From positions 248,001-312,000 of the forward strand of contig NZ_JAHUXH010000001.1 in assembly GCF_019219825.1 (NCBI RefSeq): a stretch of DNA of 64,000 nt, read 5' to 3'. Origin of the DNA: Streptomyces sp. TRM70350 (GTDB taxonomy: Bacteria; Actinomycetota; Actinomycetes; Streptomycetales; Streptomycetaceae). The translations under genes were made by a program, and so were the position numbers. The stretch's first letter is position 1; the number at the start of each line of letters is the position of its first letter. The notes beneath the pieces were generated by a model. It saw nothing but the letters and a program-made list of their open reading frames with translations. It had not been told where the DNA came from and did not search any database. Positions 51,491 to 61,885 of this stretch are shown here, one piece after another.

Positions 51491-51541
51491 CGCCGCACCG
51501 GCGTGGTGGTGCGGCCGACCGCCTGGCACCCTGGATTGTCT

Positions 51542-51607
51542 AAGCGCTTGCTCGTTCAGGCCTTGTGCCCACTGAAACACGTTCCTACCATCATTGGTGT
51601 TACACCA
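51542..51607. promoter_or_regulatory. Two palindromes before the CaiB-fadAB operon
   Basis: AAGCGCTT (51542-51549, within TAAGCGCTTGCT) resembles cores of TetR-type sites at acyl-CoA genes, and TGGTGT-t-ACACCA (51595-51607) is a 13-bp palindrome 27 bases before the CaiB start. Either could be the control site of the beta-oxidation operon. Confidence 0.4.
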
Positions 51608-51633
51608 GTTGTGTCACAGCGACAGGGGGCTGG

Positions 51634-52776
51634 ATGACCATGGCGAAGACGCCGCCACCGCACGGGGGCCCGCTCACCGGCGTCCGCGTGGTCGAGCTGG
51701 CCGGTATCGGCCCCGGCCCGTTCGCCGCCATGCTCCTCGCCGACCTGGGCGCCGACGTCGTCCGCGTGGACCGCCCCGGCGGCACCGGCCTCGCGACCGA
51801 CCCCGAGTACGACATCACCAACCGCAACAAGCGCTCGGTGATCGTCGACCTGAAGTCCCCGGACGGCCCCGCCCGCGTCCTGGACCTCGCGGCCCGCGCC
51901 GACATCCTGATCGAGGGCTACCGCCCCGGCGTCGCCGAACGCCTCGGCGTCGGCCCCGACGCCTGCCACGCCCGCAACCCGGCGCTCGTCTACGGCCGGA
52001 TGACCGGCTGGGGCCAGGAGGGCCCGCTCGCCGACCGCGCGGGCCACGACATCGCCTACATCGCGCTGACCGGCACCCTCGGCGTGATCGGCCGCCCCGA
52101 CGAGGCCCCGGCCGTCCCCGCCAACCTGGTCGGCGACTATGCGGGCGGCTCCCTGTACCTCGTCGTCGGCGTCCTCGCCGCCCTGCACCACGCCCGTGCC
52201 ACCGGCACCGGCCAGGTCGTCGACGCCGCCATCGTCGACGGCGCCACCCACCTCGCCGCGATGATCCACGGCATGCTCGCCGCCGGCGGCTGGCAGGACC
52301 GGCGCGGCGCCAACCTCCTCGACGGCGGCTGCCCGTTCTACGGCACCTACGAGACGGCCGACGGCCGGTACATGGCGGTGGGCGCCCTGGAGCAGCAGTT
52401 CTACGACGAGTTCGTCACGCTGCTCGGCATCGCCGACCAGGCCCCGGCCCGCAAGGACATCACCCGCTGGGGCGAACTGCGCGAGATGGTCGCCGCCCGC
52501 TTCAAGACCCGTACGAGGGACGAGTGGACGGCCGTCTTCGAGGGCAGCGACGCCTGCGTGGCGCCCGTGCTGTCGCTGCGCGAGGCCCCGCACCACCCGC
52601 ACCTCGCCGCACGCGGCACCTTCACCCACCACGGCGGCATCACCCAGCCCGCCCCCGCACCCCGCTTCTCCGCCACCCCGACCGCTGTCCGGACCGGCCC
52701 GGCACAACCCGGCGCCGACACCGCGGACGTGGCCCGCGACTGGGACGTACCCGGCCTGACGGAGGCGAGCCCATGA
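51634..52776 (+). CDS. CaiB/BaiF-type CoA-transferase or alpha-methylacyl-CoA racemase
   Basis: A 380-residue type III CoA-transferase family protein: [50 protein letters not shown] and [15 protein letters not shown] [11 protein letters not shown], with [10 protein letters not shown] containing the family's catalytic Asp. The 380-residue length and the [10 protein letters not shown] start match alpha-methylacyl-CoA racemases, which prepare branched acyl-CoAs for beta-oxidation. GGGGG lies 5-6 bases before the ATG. First gene of an operon with fadA and fadB. Confidence 0.87.
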   Translation: MTMAKTPPPHGGPLTGVRVVELAGIGPGPFAAMLLADLGADVVRVDRPGGTGLATDPEYDITNRNKRSVIVDLKSPDGPARVLDLAARADILIEGYRPGVAERLGVGPDACHARNPALVYGRMTGWGQEGPLADRAGHDIAYIALTGTLGVIGRPDEAPAVPANLVGDYAGGSLYLVVGVLAALHHARATGTGQVVDAAIVDGATHLAAMIHGMLAAGGWQDRRGANLLDGGCPFYGTYETADGRYMAVGALEQQFYDEFVTLLGIADQAPARKDITRWGELREMVAARFKTRTRDEWTAVFEGSDACVAPVLSLREAPHHPHLAARGTFTHHGGITQPAPAPRFSATPTAVRTGPAQPGADTADVARDWDVPGLTEASP

Positions 52777-52819
52777 CGTCCCCAGCCCCCTCGAACGCCC
52801 CTCACCGAAAGGCCCTCCA

Positions 52820-54034
52820 GTGACGACCGAAGCGTACGTGTACGACGCGATCCGCACCCCGCGCGGGCGGGGCAAGGCCAACGGCGCCCTGCACGGCACC
52901 AAGCCCATCGACCTGGTCGTCGGGCTCATCCACGAGCTCCGCGCCCGGTTCCCGAGCCTCGACCCCGCCGCCATCGACGACATCGTGCTCGGTGTCGTCG
53001 GCCCCGTGGGCGACCAGGGCTCCGACATCGCCCGGATCGCCGCCGTCGCCGCCGGACTGCCGGACACGGTGGCGGGCGTGCAGGAGAACCGCTTCTGTGC
53101 GTCCGGCCTGGAGGCCGTCAACATGGCCGCGATGAAGGTCCGTTCGGGCTGGGAGGACCTCGTCCTCGCGGGCGGTGTCGAGTCGATGTCCCGGGTGCCG
53201 ATGGCCTCGGACGGCGGCGCCTGGTTCAACGACCCGATGACCAACCTCGCGGTCAACTTCGTCCCGCAGGGCATCGGCGCCGACCTGATCGCCACCATCG
53301 AGGGCTTCTCCCGCCGTGACGTCGACGAGTACGCGGCGCTGTCGCAGGAGCGGGCGGCGACGGCCTGGAAGGAGGGCCGCTTCGAGCGCTCGGTCGTGCC
53401 GGTGAAGGACCGCAACGGCCTGGTGGTCCTCGACCACGACGAGCACCTGCGCCCCGGCACATCCGCCGACTCGCTCGCCAAGCTGAAGCCGTCGTTCGCG
53501 GACATCGGCGACCTCGGTGGCTTCGACGCCGTGGCGCTGCAGAAGTACCACTGGGTGGAGAAGATCGACCACGTGCACCACGCGGGGAACTCCTCCGGCA
53601 TCGTGGACGGCGCCGCCCTCGTCGCGATCGGCTCCAAGGAGGCCGGTGAGCGGCACGGCCTCACCCCGCGCGCGCGGATCGTCTCCGTCGCGGTCTCCGG
53701 CTCCGAGCCCACCATCATGCTCACCGGCCCCGCCCCCGCCACCCGCAAGGCGCTCGCCAGGGCCGGGCTCACCATCGACGACATCGACCTCGTGGAGATC
53801 AACGAGGCGTTCGCGGCGGTCGTCCTGCGCTTCGTGAAGGACATGGGCCTGTCCCTGGACAAGGTCAACGTCAACGGCGGCGCCATCGCCCTCGGCCACC
53901 CCCTCGGCGCCACCGGCGCGATGATCCTCGGCACCCTCGTCGACGAACTGGAGCGCCAGGACAAGCGGTTCGGCCTCGCCACGCTGTGCGTCGGCGGCGG
54001 CATGGGCATCGCCACCATCGTCGAGCGCGTCTGA
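52820..54034 (+). CDS. fadA: Acetyl-CoA acyltransferase (beta-oxidation thiolase)
   Basis: A 404-residue thiolase with Cys93 ([14 protein letters not shown]), NEAFAA and [24 protein letters not shown] motifs. It carries out the last step of fatty-acid beta-oxidation, with the multifunctional protein encoded 33 bases downstream. The GTG start has AAAGG about 8 bases upstream. The paralogue at 23874 (pcaF) shares the same motifs but belongs to aromatic catabolism. Confidence 0.92.
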   Translation: MTTEAYVYDAIRTPRGRGKANGALHGTKPIDLVVGLIHELRARFPSLDPAAIDDIVLGVVGPVGDQGSDIARIAAVAAGLPDTVAGVQENRFCASGLEAVNMAAMKVRSGWEDLVLAGGVESMSRVPMASDGGAWFNDPMTNLAVNFVPQGIGADLIATIEGFSRRDVDEYAALSQERAATAWKEGRFERSVVPVKDRNGLVVLDHDEHLRPGTSADSLAKLKPSFADIGDLGGFDAVALQKYHWVEKIDHVHHAGNSSGIVDGAALVAIGSKEAGERHGLTPRARIVSVAVSGSEPTIMLTGPAPATRKALARAGLTIDDIDLVEINEAFAAVVLRFVKDMGLSLDKVNVNGGAIALGHPLGATGAMILGTLVDELERQDKRFGLATLCVGGGMGIATIVERV

Positions 54035-54067
54035 CCGGCCCGTCCCAGATCCCGATACGGAGAAGCA

Positions 54068-56251
54068 ATGACCGAGAGCACCACCATCCGCTGGGAGCAG
54101 GACGAGACCGGCGTCGTCACCCTCGTCCTGGACGACCCGGGCCAGTCCGCGAACACCATGAACCAGGCGTTCCGGGACTCCCTCGCCGCGATCACCGACC
54201 GGCTGGAGGCCGAGAAGGACTCCCTCCGCGGCATCATCTTCACCTCCGCCAAGAAGACCTTCTTCGCCGGAGGCGACCTGCGCGACCTGATCCGGGTCAC
54301 CCCCGAGACCGCCCAGGAGCTGTTCGACGGCGGACTGGCGATCAAGCGCAACCTGCGCCGCATCGAGACCCTGGGCAAGCCGGTCGTCGCCGCGATCAAC
54401 GGCGCGGCCCTGGGCGGCGGCTACGAGATCGCCCTGGCCTGCCACCACCGCGTCGCCCTCGACGCCCCCGGCTCCAAGATCGGCTGCCCCGAGGTCACCC
54501 TCGGCCTGCTGCCCGGAGGCGGCGGCGTGGTCCGCACGGTCCGCCTGCTGGGCATTGCCGACGCCCTCCTCAAGGTGCTCCTCCAGGGCACCCAGTACAG
54601 CCCGCGGCGCGCCCTGGAGAACGGTTTGGTCCACGAGGTGGCCGACACCCCGGAGGAGATGCTCGCCAAGGCCCGCGCCTTCATCGACGCGAACCCGGAG
54701 TCGCAGCAGCCCTGGGACCGGCCGGGCTACAAGATCCCCGGCGGCACTCCCGCCAGCCCGAAGTTCGCGGCCAACCTGCCCGCCTTCCCCGCCAACCTGC
54801 GCAAGCAGACGAACGGCGCCCCCTACCCGGCCCCGCGCAACATCCTCGCGGCCGCCGTCGAGGGCTCCCAGGTCGACTTCGAGACCGCCCAGGTCATCGA
54901 GGCCCGCTACTTCGTGGAGCTGGCGGCAGGCCAGACCTCGAAGAACATGATCCAGGCGTTCTTCTTCGACCTCCAGGCCGTCAACTCCGGCGCCAACCGC
55001 CCCAAGGGCATCGAGCCCCGCCAGGTCCGCCGGGTCGCCGTCCTGGGCGCCGGGATGATGGGCGCCGGCATCGCCTACTCGTGCGCGCGTGCGGGCATCG
55101 AGGTCGTCCTGAAGGACGTGTCCTTGGAGGCCGCAGTCAAGGGCAAGGCCTACTCCGAGAAGCTGTGCGCCAAGGCCGTGGCCAAGGGCCGTACGACGCA
55201 GGAGAAGGCCGACGCGCTGCTGGCCCGCATCACGCCCACGGCCGAGGTCCAGGATCTCGCGGGCTGCGACGCGGTGATCGAGGCCGTCTTCGAGGACACG
55301 GCGCTCAAGCACAAGGTGTTCCAGGAGGTCGAGCAGGTCGTCGCGCCGGACGCGCTGCTGTGCTCCAACACCTCCACGCTCCCCATCACCGCCCTCGCCG
55401 AGGGCGTGCAGCGCCAGGCCGACTTCATCGGCCTGCACTTCTTCTCGCCGGTCGACAAGATGCCGCTGGTCGAGATCATCAAGGGCGAGCGGACCGGCGA
55501 CGAGGCCCTCGCCCGGGCCTTCGACCTGGTCCGGCAGATCAACAAGACGCCGATCGTCGTCAACGACTCGCGCGGCTTCTTCACCTCTCGGGTGATCGGC
55601 CACTTCATCAACGAGGGCGTGGCGATGGTCGGCGAGGGCATCGAGCCCGCGTCCGTGGAGCAGGCGGCGGCCCAGGCGGGCTACCCGGCCAAGGTGCTGT
55701 CCCTGATGGACGAGCTGACGCTCACCCTCCCGCGCAAGATCCGGAACGAGACCAGGCGGGCCGTCGTGGAGGCGGGCGGCACCTGGACCCCGCACCCGGC
55801 GGAGGCCGTCATCGACCGCATGGTCGACGAGTTCGGCCGCACCGGCCGCAGCGGCGGCGCGGGCTTCTACGACTACGGGGACGACGGCAAGCGGACCGGG
55901 CTGTGGCCGGGACTGCGCGAGCACTTCACGCGCGCGGGCGCCGAGATCCCCTTCCGGGACATGCAGGAGCGCATGCTCTTCTCCGAGGCGCTCGACACGG
56001 TCCGCCTGCTGGAGGAGGGCGTGCTGACGTCGGTCGCCGACGCCAACATCGGCTCCATCCTCGGCATCGGCTTCCCAGGCTGGACCGGGGGCGTACTGCA
56101 GTACATCAACGGCTACGAGGGCGGCCTGCCCGGCTTCGTCTCCCGCGCGCGGGAACTCGCCGAGCGCTACGGGGACCGCTTCACCCCACCGGCACTGCTG
56201 GTGGAGAAGGCGGAGAAGGGGGAGCGGTTCAGCGACTCACCCCGTTCCTGA
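54068..56251 (+). CDS. fadB: Multifunctional enoyl-CoA hydratase / 3-hydroxyacyl-CoA dehydrogenase
   Basis: A 727-residue protein. Residues 1-190 are a crotonase domain ([29 protein letters not shown], the oxyanion-hole region). From about 315 a hydroxyacyl-CoA dehydrogenase follows: NAD site [43 protein letters not shown] and a C-terminal HAD helix domain. It converts enoyl-CoA through hydroxyacyl-CoA to ketoacyl-CoA. GGAGAAGCA precedes the ATG. The gene ends 6 bases before the stop of the convergent MerR gene. Confidence 0.93.
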   Translation: MTESTTIRWEQDETGVVTLVLDDPGQSANTMNQAFRDSLAAITDRLEAEKDSLRGIIFTSAKKTFFAGGDLRDLIRVTPETAQELFDGGLAIKRNLRRIETLGKPVVAAINGAALGGGYEIALACHHRVALDAPGSKIGCPEVTLGLLPGGGGVVRTVRLLGIADALLKVLLQGTQYSPRRALENGLVHEVADTPEEMLAKARAFIDANPESQQPWDRPGYKIPGGTPASPKFAANLPAFPANLRKQTNGAPYPAPRNILAAAVEGSQVDFETAQVIEARYFVELAAGQTSKNMIQAFFFDLQAVNSGANRPKGIEPRQVRRVAVLGAGMMGAGIAYSCARAGIEVVLKDVSLEAAVKGKAYSEKLCAKAVAKGRTTQEKADALLARITPTAEVQDLAGCDAVIEAVFEDTALKHKVFQEVEQVVAPDALLCSNTSTLPITALAEGVQRQADFIGLHFFSPVDKMPLVEIIKGERTGDEALARAFDLVRQINKTPIVVNDSRGFFTSRVIGHFINEGVAMVGEGIEPASVEQAAAQAGYPAKVLSLMDELTLTLPRKIRNETRRAVVEAGGTWTPHPAEAVIDRMVDEFGRTGRSGGAGFYDYGDDGKRTGLWPGLREHFTRAGAEIPFRDMQERMLFSEALDTVRLLEEGVLTSVADANIGSILGIGFPGWTGGVLQYINGYEGGLPGFVSRARELAERYGDRFTPPALLVEKAEKGERFSDSPRS

Positions 56252-56257
56252 CAGGCT

Positions 56258-56950
56258 CTAGGTGAGCCATTCGCCCAGCTCCTCCTTCAACGACCGCTGG
56301 AAGGTCGTCAGGAGCGCCTGCACCACCAAGGGGTGCATGCGTGCGGAGAGGGACTTCGCGTCCCGCGTCCCGCGCTCCGACACCTCGCCGCGGAAGAGCT
56401 GGGCGAGCTCGTGAGCCGCGGCGCGTGAGTGTTCGATGAGGACCTTGCGCGCCGCCAGGATCGCCTCCTGGGAGAGCGGCACGTCCAGCAGCCGGACGCC
56501 GAGCCGCAGCAGACCGAGGTCGACGTCGTACGCGTCGTTGCTCCCGGGCCGGATCACGTCCATCGCGGCCAGCCGCTCGACGTCCCCGTCGGTCAGGGGC
56601 TGCCCCGCCCGCCGTTCCAGCTCCGCGCGCGTCACCGTCTCCACCATGTCCGGCGCCCAGGAGGCCACCACCGCCCGGTGGATCGCCAGGTCGTGCGCGC
56701 TGAGATCCGGCGCCAGCTGCCGCAGATAGCGCTCGATGGCCGCCAGTGTCATGCCCTGCCGCTGCAACTCCTCGATGAGTTCCAGCCGCGCCAGATGCTG
56801 CCGCCCGTAGTGCCCGACGCGCCGGGGACCGATCACCGGAGGGGGCAGCAGACCCTTGGTGCCGTAGAAGCGGACCGTGCGCACCGTGACACCGGCCCGG
56901 GCGGCCAGCTCGTCGATCGTGAGGGTCGGCTCCTCGGCGTCGGTCGTCAT
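56258..56950 (-). CDS. MerR-family regulator
   Basis: A 230-residue MerR protein: N-terminal HTH LTIDELAARAGVTVRTVRFY, GTKGLLPPP and RHLARLELIEEL-like helices, then a helical C-terminal region without metal-binding cysteines. It may control the fad operon or the divergent permease. There is no ribosome site; GATACT (complement of 56958-56963) lies about 7 bases upstream of the ATG, a leaderless arrangement. Confidence 0.85.
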   Translation of the reverse strand: MTTDAEEPTLTIDELAARAGVTVRTVRFYGTKGLLPPPVIGPRRVGHYGRQHLARLELIEELQRQGMTLAAIERYLRQLAPDLSAHDLAIHRAVVASWAPDMVETVTRAELERRAGQPLTDGDVERLAAMDVIRPGSNDAYDVDLGLLRLGVRLLDVPLSQEAILAARKVLIEHSRAAAHELAQLFRGEVSERGTRDAKSLSARMHPLVVQALLTTFQRSLKEELGEWLT

Positions 56951-57206
56951 GTGCAGCAGTATCGCTGTCTCACCGGTGCTGTGAAACCTCGTACGCCGTC
57001 TGTGATGAACCGAAGGTGATTGTGGGGTGGCCATGCGATGACTGTGTGAGAAGCAACGCTCTGTGACATGGGCCACCGTCTGGGGGTCGATTCGTGTGGG
57101 AAAGTGCTGCCTTGGTCTGTGCCACGTCACGAGCGGGGTGCGGACCGAGTCACGTACGGACACCCGAGCGCACGACGCTCGGGCGCACCAGAGAGTGGTA
57201 CCACCC

Positions 57207-58673
57207 GTGAGCAAGGACGCCGTGGACACGGCCAAGGTCACCGCCGGGAACGGGGCGACCACGACGCCCGCGGACGCGGGCGACGCCGGCTACAGCAAGG
57301 ACCTCAAGGCCCGCCACGTCAACATGATCGCCATCGGCGGCGCCATCGGCACCGGCCTCTTCCTGGGCGCCGGTGGCCGCCTGCACAACGCGGGCCCGGC
57401 GCTCGCGCTGGCCTACCTCGTCTGTGGCGTCTTCGCCTTCTTCGTCGTCCGGGCCCTGGGCGAGCTGGTCCTGTACCGGCCGTCGTCCGGTTCCTTCGTG
57501 TCGTACGCGCGCGAGTTCCTCGGCGAGAAGGGCGCGTACGTCGCCGGCTGGATGTACTTCCTGAACTGGTCGACGACCGGTATCGCCGACATCACCGCGA
57601 TCGCGCTCTACACGCACTACTGGAGCATGTTCACCGACATCCCGCAGTGGGTGCTGGCCTTGATCGCGTTGGCCGTCGTGCTGGCGGTGAACCTGGTCTC
57701 GGTGAAGATCTTCGGCGAGATGGAGTTCTGGTTCGCGATCATCAAGGTCGCCACGCTGGTCGGCTTCATGTTCGTCGGCATCTTCCTGCTGGCCACCCAG
57801 CACGAGGTGGGCGGCCAGACCCCCGGCCTGAACGTGATCACGGACAACGGCGGCGTCTTCCCGCACGGCCTGATGCCCGTCGTCCTCGTCATGCAGGGCG
57901 TGATCTTCGCGTACGCCGCCCTGGAGCTGGTCGGTGTCGCCGCGGGCGAGACCGCCGAGCCGCAGAAGGTCGTCCCGCGCGCGGTGAACTCGATCATGTG
58001 GCGCGTGGGCCTGTTCTACGTGGGCTCGGTCGTCCTCCTGGCCCTGCTGCTGCCCGGCTCGGTCTACTCGGCCGACGAGAGCCCCTTCGTCACGGTCCTG
58101 TCGAGGATCGGCGTCCCGGCGGCCGGAGACGTGATGAACCTGGTCGTCCTGACCGCGGCGATGTCGTCCCTCAACTCCGGCCTGTACTCGACGGGCCGTA
58201 TCCTGCGCTCCATGGCGATGGCGGGCTCGGCCCCGAAGTTCACCGCCCGGATGAACCGCAGCCAGGTGCCCTACGGCGGCATCCTGCTGACCTGCGCGGT
58301 GTGCGTGCTCGGCGTCGGCCTGAACTTCCTCATGCCGGCCCAGGCCTTCGAGATCGTGCTGAACGTCGCCTCGCTCGGCATCATCAGCACCTGGGTGATC
58401 ATCATGGTCTGCCACCTGATCTTCGTCCACCGCGCCAAGGCGGGCCTGGTGGAGCGGCCGCACTTCCGCCTGCCCGGCAGCCCGGTCACGGAGATCGCCA
58501 CGATCGCCTTCCTGCTGGCCTGCCTCGGCATGATGTGGAACGACCCCGAGATCGGCCGCAAGACCCTGCTGCTCATCCCGCTGATCGCCGTCGCCCTCGT
58601 CGCGGGCTGGTTCGGCATCCGCCGCCGGGTCTCCCAGACGGTGGACCAGGAGCTGACGAAGCTCACGAAGTAG
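57207..58673 (+). CDS. Amino acid permease (APC, AnsP/GabP-like)
   Basis: A 488-residue, 12-helix APC-family permease: KARHVNMIAIGGAIGTGLFL in helix 1, the YRPSSGSFVSYAREF loop and EPQKVVPRAVNSIMWR, which are typical of L-asparagine and GABA permeases. It imports an amino acid with protons. The GTG at 57207 is preferred; a longer frame reaches 57063 but adds an Arg-rich stretch unlike the family. The N-terminal 30 residues are Ala/Asp/Thr-rich. Divergent from the MerR gene. Confidence 0.88.
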   Translation: MSKDAVDTAKVTAGNGATTTPADAGDAGYSKDLKARHVNMIAIGGAIGTGLFLGAGGRLHNAGPALALAYLVCGVFAFFVVRALGELVLYRPSSGSFVSYAREFLGEKGAYVAGWMYFLNWSTTGIADITAIALYTHYWSMFTDIPQWVLALIALAVVLAVNLVSVKIFGEMEFWFAIIKVATLVGFMFVGIFLLATQHEVGGQTPGLNVITDNGGVFPHGLMPVVLVMQGVIFAYAALELVGVAAGETAEPQKVVPRAVNSIMWRVGLFYVGSVVLLALLLPGSVYSADESPFVTVLSRIGVPAAGDVMNLVVLTAAMSSLNSGLYSTGRILRSMAMAGSAPKFTARMNRSQVPYGGILLTCAVCVLGVGLNFLMPAQAFEIVLNVASLGIISTWVIIMVCHLIFVHRAKAGLVERPHFRLPGSPVTEIATIAFLLACLGMMWNDPEIGRKTLLLIPLIAVALVAGWFGIRRRVSQTVDQELTKLTK

Positions 58674-58715
58674 CAGGTCAGGGCCACTGTCAGTGGCATC
58701 GCCTACGGTGGCGTC

Positions 58716-59204
58716 ATGTCGGAGATCAGGTATGTCCGGGGTGACGCCACCGTGCCGTCGGTGAAGGGCGTCAAGCTGATCGCCCATGTCTGCAACGACA
58801 TCGGCGGCTGGGGCAGGGGCTTCGTCCTGGCCATGTCGCGCCGCTGGCCGGAGCCCGAGGCCGCGTACCGCGCCTGGCACCGCGACCGCGCCTCGAACGA
58901 CTTCGGGCTGGGCGCGGTCCAGTTCGTCCAGGTCGAGCCGTATGTGTGGGTGGCCAACATGATCGGCCAGCGCGGCATCCGCACGGGCAGCAAGGGGGTC
59001 CCCGTGCGCTACGACGCGATCGACACTGCCCTCGGCCGCCTCGCCGACAAGGCGGCCGAACTGCACGCCTCCGTCCACATGCCCCGGATAGGGTGCGGCC
59101 TGGCCGGTGGGACATGGTCCCGGGTGGAGCCTCTCATCGCCGAGCGGCTGGCGCGGCGGGGCATCGCCGTGACGGTCTACGACCACGGGGAGGGCGGCAG
59201 TTGA
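58716..59204 (+). CDS. Macrodomain protein (ADP-ribose binding/hydrolase)
   Basis: A 162-residue macrodomain of the ALC1/TARG-like type: YVRGDATVP, AHVCNDIGGWGRGFVLA, YVWVANMIGQRGIRTGSKG and MPRIGCGLAGGTWSRVEPLI. Such proteins bind ADP-ribose and remove it from proteins or nucleic acids. The S. coelicolor counterpart, SCO6735 as I recall, affects antibiotic production when deleted. There is no ribosome site; TACGGT (58704-58709) is 6 bases before the ATG, so the mRNA is probably leaderless. The stop overlaps the TTG of the PfkB gene. Confidence 0.9.
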   Translation: MSEIRYVRGDATVPSVKGVKLIAHVCNDIGGWGRGFVLAMSRRWPEPEAAYRAWHRDRASNDFGLGAVQFVQVEPYVWVANMIGQRGIRTGSKGVPVRYDAIDTALGRLADKAAELHASVHMPRIGCGLAGGTWSRVEPLIAERLARRGIAVTVYDHGEGGS

Positions 59205-60109
59205 GCACCGACACGGACGTCCTCGTGCTGGGCGGGGCGGGCGTGGACACCATCGTGTACGTGCCGGAGCTTCCGCTTCCGTACGCCGACAGTTACATGA
59301 TCGAGGACGGCATCCGCACCCGCGCGGGCCAGACCGGGGACTTCGTCGCCCTCGGCCTGAGCTCGCTGGGCCTGCGCACGCACCACCTCGACCTGCTCGG
59401 CGACGACCCCGAGGGCGAACTGGTTCGCGCCCTGCACCGCGAGAAGGGCATCGCCCTCACCGCGATCCCGCAGCCCGCCGGCACCAAGCGTGCGGTCAAC
59501 CTCGTCGCCCCCGACGGCCGACGCCTCTCCCTGTACGACACGAGTCGCTCGCACGCCGACGACCGGCTGCCCGAGGCAACGGTCCGGGCACTGGCCGAGT
59601 CGAGCCGCCACGTCCACGTCTCCATCACCCACCCCTGCGCCCACGCCCTGCCCGCACTCCGCGAGACCGGCGTGCCCCTCTCCACCGACCTGCACGACTG
59701 GGACGGCGAGACCCCCTATCACGAGCCCTTCGCCCTCGCCGCGGACATCGTCTTCCTCTCCGCCGCCCGCCTCACCGACCCGGAGCGCACCCTGCGCCGC
59801 ATCGCCGAACGCGGCCGTGCGCAGCTGGTCGTCGCCACGGCCGGTGCCGAAGGGGCGTACCTCCTCACCGATGGCGACCTGATCCGTATCCCAGCGGTCC
59901 CGCCCCTCGCCCCCGTGGTGGACTCCAACGGCGCGGGCGACGCCTTCGCCGCGGCCTTCCTCTTCGGCCACCTGGGCGGCGAACCACCGCGAAGATGCGC
60001 CCTGTACGGCGCGGTGGCCGGCGCCCATGCGTGCACGGTCCCGTCCACCGAGACGGCCGCGACAGGCCGGGACGACCTCCTTGAACGCGCCGCCGAGGTG
60101 GACCACTGA
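59201..60109 (+). CDS. PfkB-family sugar kinase
   Basis: A 302-residue ribokinase-family kinase: VLVLGGAGVDTIVYVPELPL at the N-terminus, RTRAGQTGDFVALGL in place of the usual GG-hinge, and the C-terminal VDSNGAGDAFAAAFLFG with the catalytic Asp and anion hole. It phosphorylates a sugar or nucleoside. The TTG at 59201 has GGGAGG six bases upstream and overlaps the macrodomain stop (TTGA), so both are made together, which hints at ribose or an ADP-ribose product as substrate. Confidence 0.88.
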   Translation: MSTDTDVLVLGGAGVDTIVYVPELPLPYADSYMIEDGIRTRAGQTGDFVALGLSSLGLRTHHLDLLGDDPEGELVRALHREKGIALTAIPQPAGTKRAVNLVAPDGRRLSLYDTSRSHADDRLPEATVRALAESSRHVHVSITHPCAHALPALRETGVPLSTDLHDWDGETPYHEPFALAADIVFLSAARLTDPERTLRRIAERGRAQLVVATAGAEGAYLLTDGDLIRIPAVPPLAPVVDSNGAGDAFAAAFLFGHLGGEPPRRCALYGAVAGAHACTVPSTETAATGRDDLLERAAEVDH

Positions 60110-60147
60110 AATGCAGTGAGGGCAGCCGCCCTCCCACTTGTTCCGCC

Positions 60148-61671
60148 CTACTCGGCGTGCCCGTGCTCATGGTCATGCACACCATTGGTCGCCGCGATCT
60201 TCTTCCACGACTTCGGCTGCTCCGGCGCCCCCTGAGTCCCCAGCGCCCGGGCCGAGATCGAGGCCTCCCGCGCCGCCGCCGCCCCCGGCTTCGACGGCTG
60301 GAACAGCCAGGTGTCGAACAGTGCGGTCAGCCGCTTGCCGGACAGGCGCTCCGCGTACTTCTGGAAGTCGGCGACCGAGGCGTTGCCATGGGCGTACGTC
60401 CGCGGCCAGCCCTTGAGGACGGCGAAGAAGTCCTCGTCGCCGATCGCGTTGCGCAGCGCCTGCAGGGCCAGCGCGCCCCGGTCGTACACGGCCAGATGGA
60501 ACTGGTTCTCCGGCCCCGGGTCCCCGGGGCGGACCGCCCAGAACGGATCGTCCGCCGGACGCGACGCGTACACGTAGTCCGCGATCTCCTGCGCCGTCCC
60601 CTCGCCCTCGTGCTCGGACCACAGCCACTGCGCGTACCGGGCGAAGCCCTCGTTGACCCAGATGTCCTTCCAGTGGGACACCGACACCAGGTCGCCGTAC
60701 CACTGGTGGGCCAGCTCGTGCACGACCACGGACGTGTTCGACCCGTTCGCGAACTGCCGAGGGCTGTAGAACGGCCGGGTCTGCGTCTCCAGCGCGTACC
60801 CGGTGGTGGTGTTCGGCACGTATCCGCCGAGGGCGTTGTAGGGATACGGCCCGAAGTAGCCGGTCAGCCAGTCGGCGATCTCACCGGTCCGCTCGATGCT
60901 GGCCCGGGCCGCACCGGCGTTGTCGCCCAGGTCCTTGCTGTAGGCGTTGATGACCGGAATGCCGCTGTCCGTCGTCGCGGTCGTGACGTCGAACTTGCCG
61001 ACCGCGAGCGTGGCGAGGTAGGTGGCCTGCGGCTTGCTGGACCGCCAGCTGTAGCGGGTCCACCCCGCCCGCGAACTCGTCGACTGCAGCGTGCCGTTGG
61101 AGATGGCCTGCGTGCCGTCCGGCACCTGCACCGAGATGTCGTACGTGGCCTTGTCCAGCGGGTGGTCGTTGCTCGGGAACCACCACCACGCCGACTCGGG
61201 CTCACCGGCCGCGACCCCGCCGTCCGGAGTCCGCAGCCAGCTGGTGAAGCCGTACGCCTGCTTCGACGAAGGCACCCCGACGTAGCGCACCACCACGGTG
61301 ACGGACGTCCCCTTGGCCAACGGTTTGCGCGGCGTGATCTCCAGTTCGTGCTCGCCCGAGGTCGCGAACCTCGCCTTCGCGCCGTTGACCCGTACCTCCC
61401 GCACATTCAGCAGGAAGTCCAGGTTGAACCGGGACAGATCCTGCGTGGTCCGGGCCAGCAGGGTCGCCGTGCCCTCCAGCCGGTCGTTCGCGGGCCGGTA
61501 CTTCAGCCTCAGGTCGTAGTGGGAGACGTCGTATCCGCCGTTGCCGTACGCCGGGTAGTAGGGGTCGCCGATGCCCGGAGCGCCGGGGGAGTGGCTCGCG
61601 GCCGAGGCTGGGATCGCCAGCAGAAGGGAGGCCGCGGCGAGTGCGCCCGGCGTGGTGAGTCTGCGGTGCAC
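60148..61671 (-). CDS. Secreted M1-family metallopeptidase
   Basis: A 507-residue aminopeptidase-N-like enzyme with a signal peptide (about 1-25) and the gluzincin zinc site HELAHQWYG (HExxH) followed by NEGFARYAQWL (distal Glu). The exopeptidase motif is replaced by YALETQTRPFY. It cleaves N-terminal residues of peptides outside the cell. The GTG at 61671 has GGAG five bases upstream. The tail is His-rich (VHDHEHGHAE). Divergent from a secreted dipeptidyl peptidase gene. Confidence 0.9.
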   Translation of the reverse strand: MHRRLTTPGALAAASLLLAIPASAASHSPGAPGIGDPYYPAYGNGGYDVSHYDLRLKYRPANDRLEGTATLLARTTQDLSRFNLDFLLNVREVRVNGAKARFATSGEHELEITPRKPLAKGTSVTVVVRYVGVPSSKQAYGFTSWLRTPDGGVAAGEPESAWWWFPSNDHPLDKATYDISVQVPDGTQAISNGTLQSTSSRAGWTRYSWRSSKPQATYLATLAVGKFDVTTATTDSGIPVINAYSKDLGDNAGAARASIERTGEIADWLTGYFGPYPYNALGGYVPNTTTGYALETQTRPFYSPRQFANGSNTSVVVHELAHQWYGDLVSVSHWKDIWVNEGFARYAQWLWSEHEGEGTAQEIADYVYASRPADDPFWAVRPGDPGPENQFHLAVYDRGALALQALRNAIGDEDFFAVLKGWPRTYAHGNASVADFQKYAERLSGKRLTALFDTWLFQPSKPGAAAAREASISARALGTQGAPEQPKSWKKIAATNGVHDHEHGHAE

Positions 61672-61865
61672 TGAAGCTCCAAGTCGTAGGGGCGGGAGGA
61701 CCGTGCCGGGCCCATTCACGCCCAGGCGTAACTGCCCTGTCCACAACAACCGCTGTCACGAGATCGCCATTCGGCCGACATACACCCGGACGCCCCAACG
61801 TCGCTTTCCAGCCATCAGCACAGAATGTGAGGGTCCCTCAGTCGACCCCTTCTGCACAGGAGTTG

Positions 61866-61881
61866 CGGACGGTACCGTCCG
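61866..61881. promoter_or_regulatory. 16-bp palindrome over the start of the peptidase gene
   Basis: CGGACGGTACCGTCCG is a perfect palindrome 4 bases before the ATG at 61886. It contains TACCGT at 61873-61878, a -10-like box at leaderless spacing, so a regulator bound here would block the promoter. Confidence 0.5.
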
Positions 61882-61885
61882 GCGC

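Noticed and set aside
52802..55924. 1040-codon open frame on the minus strand
   Set aside because: It lies opposite the well-supported fadA and fadB genes, has no family motifs and is the usual antisense frame of GC-rich codons.
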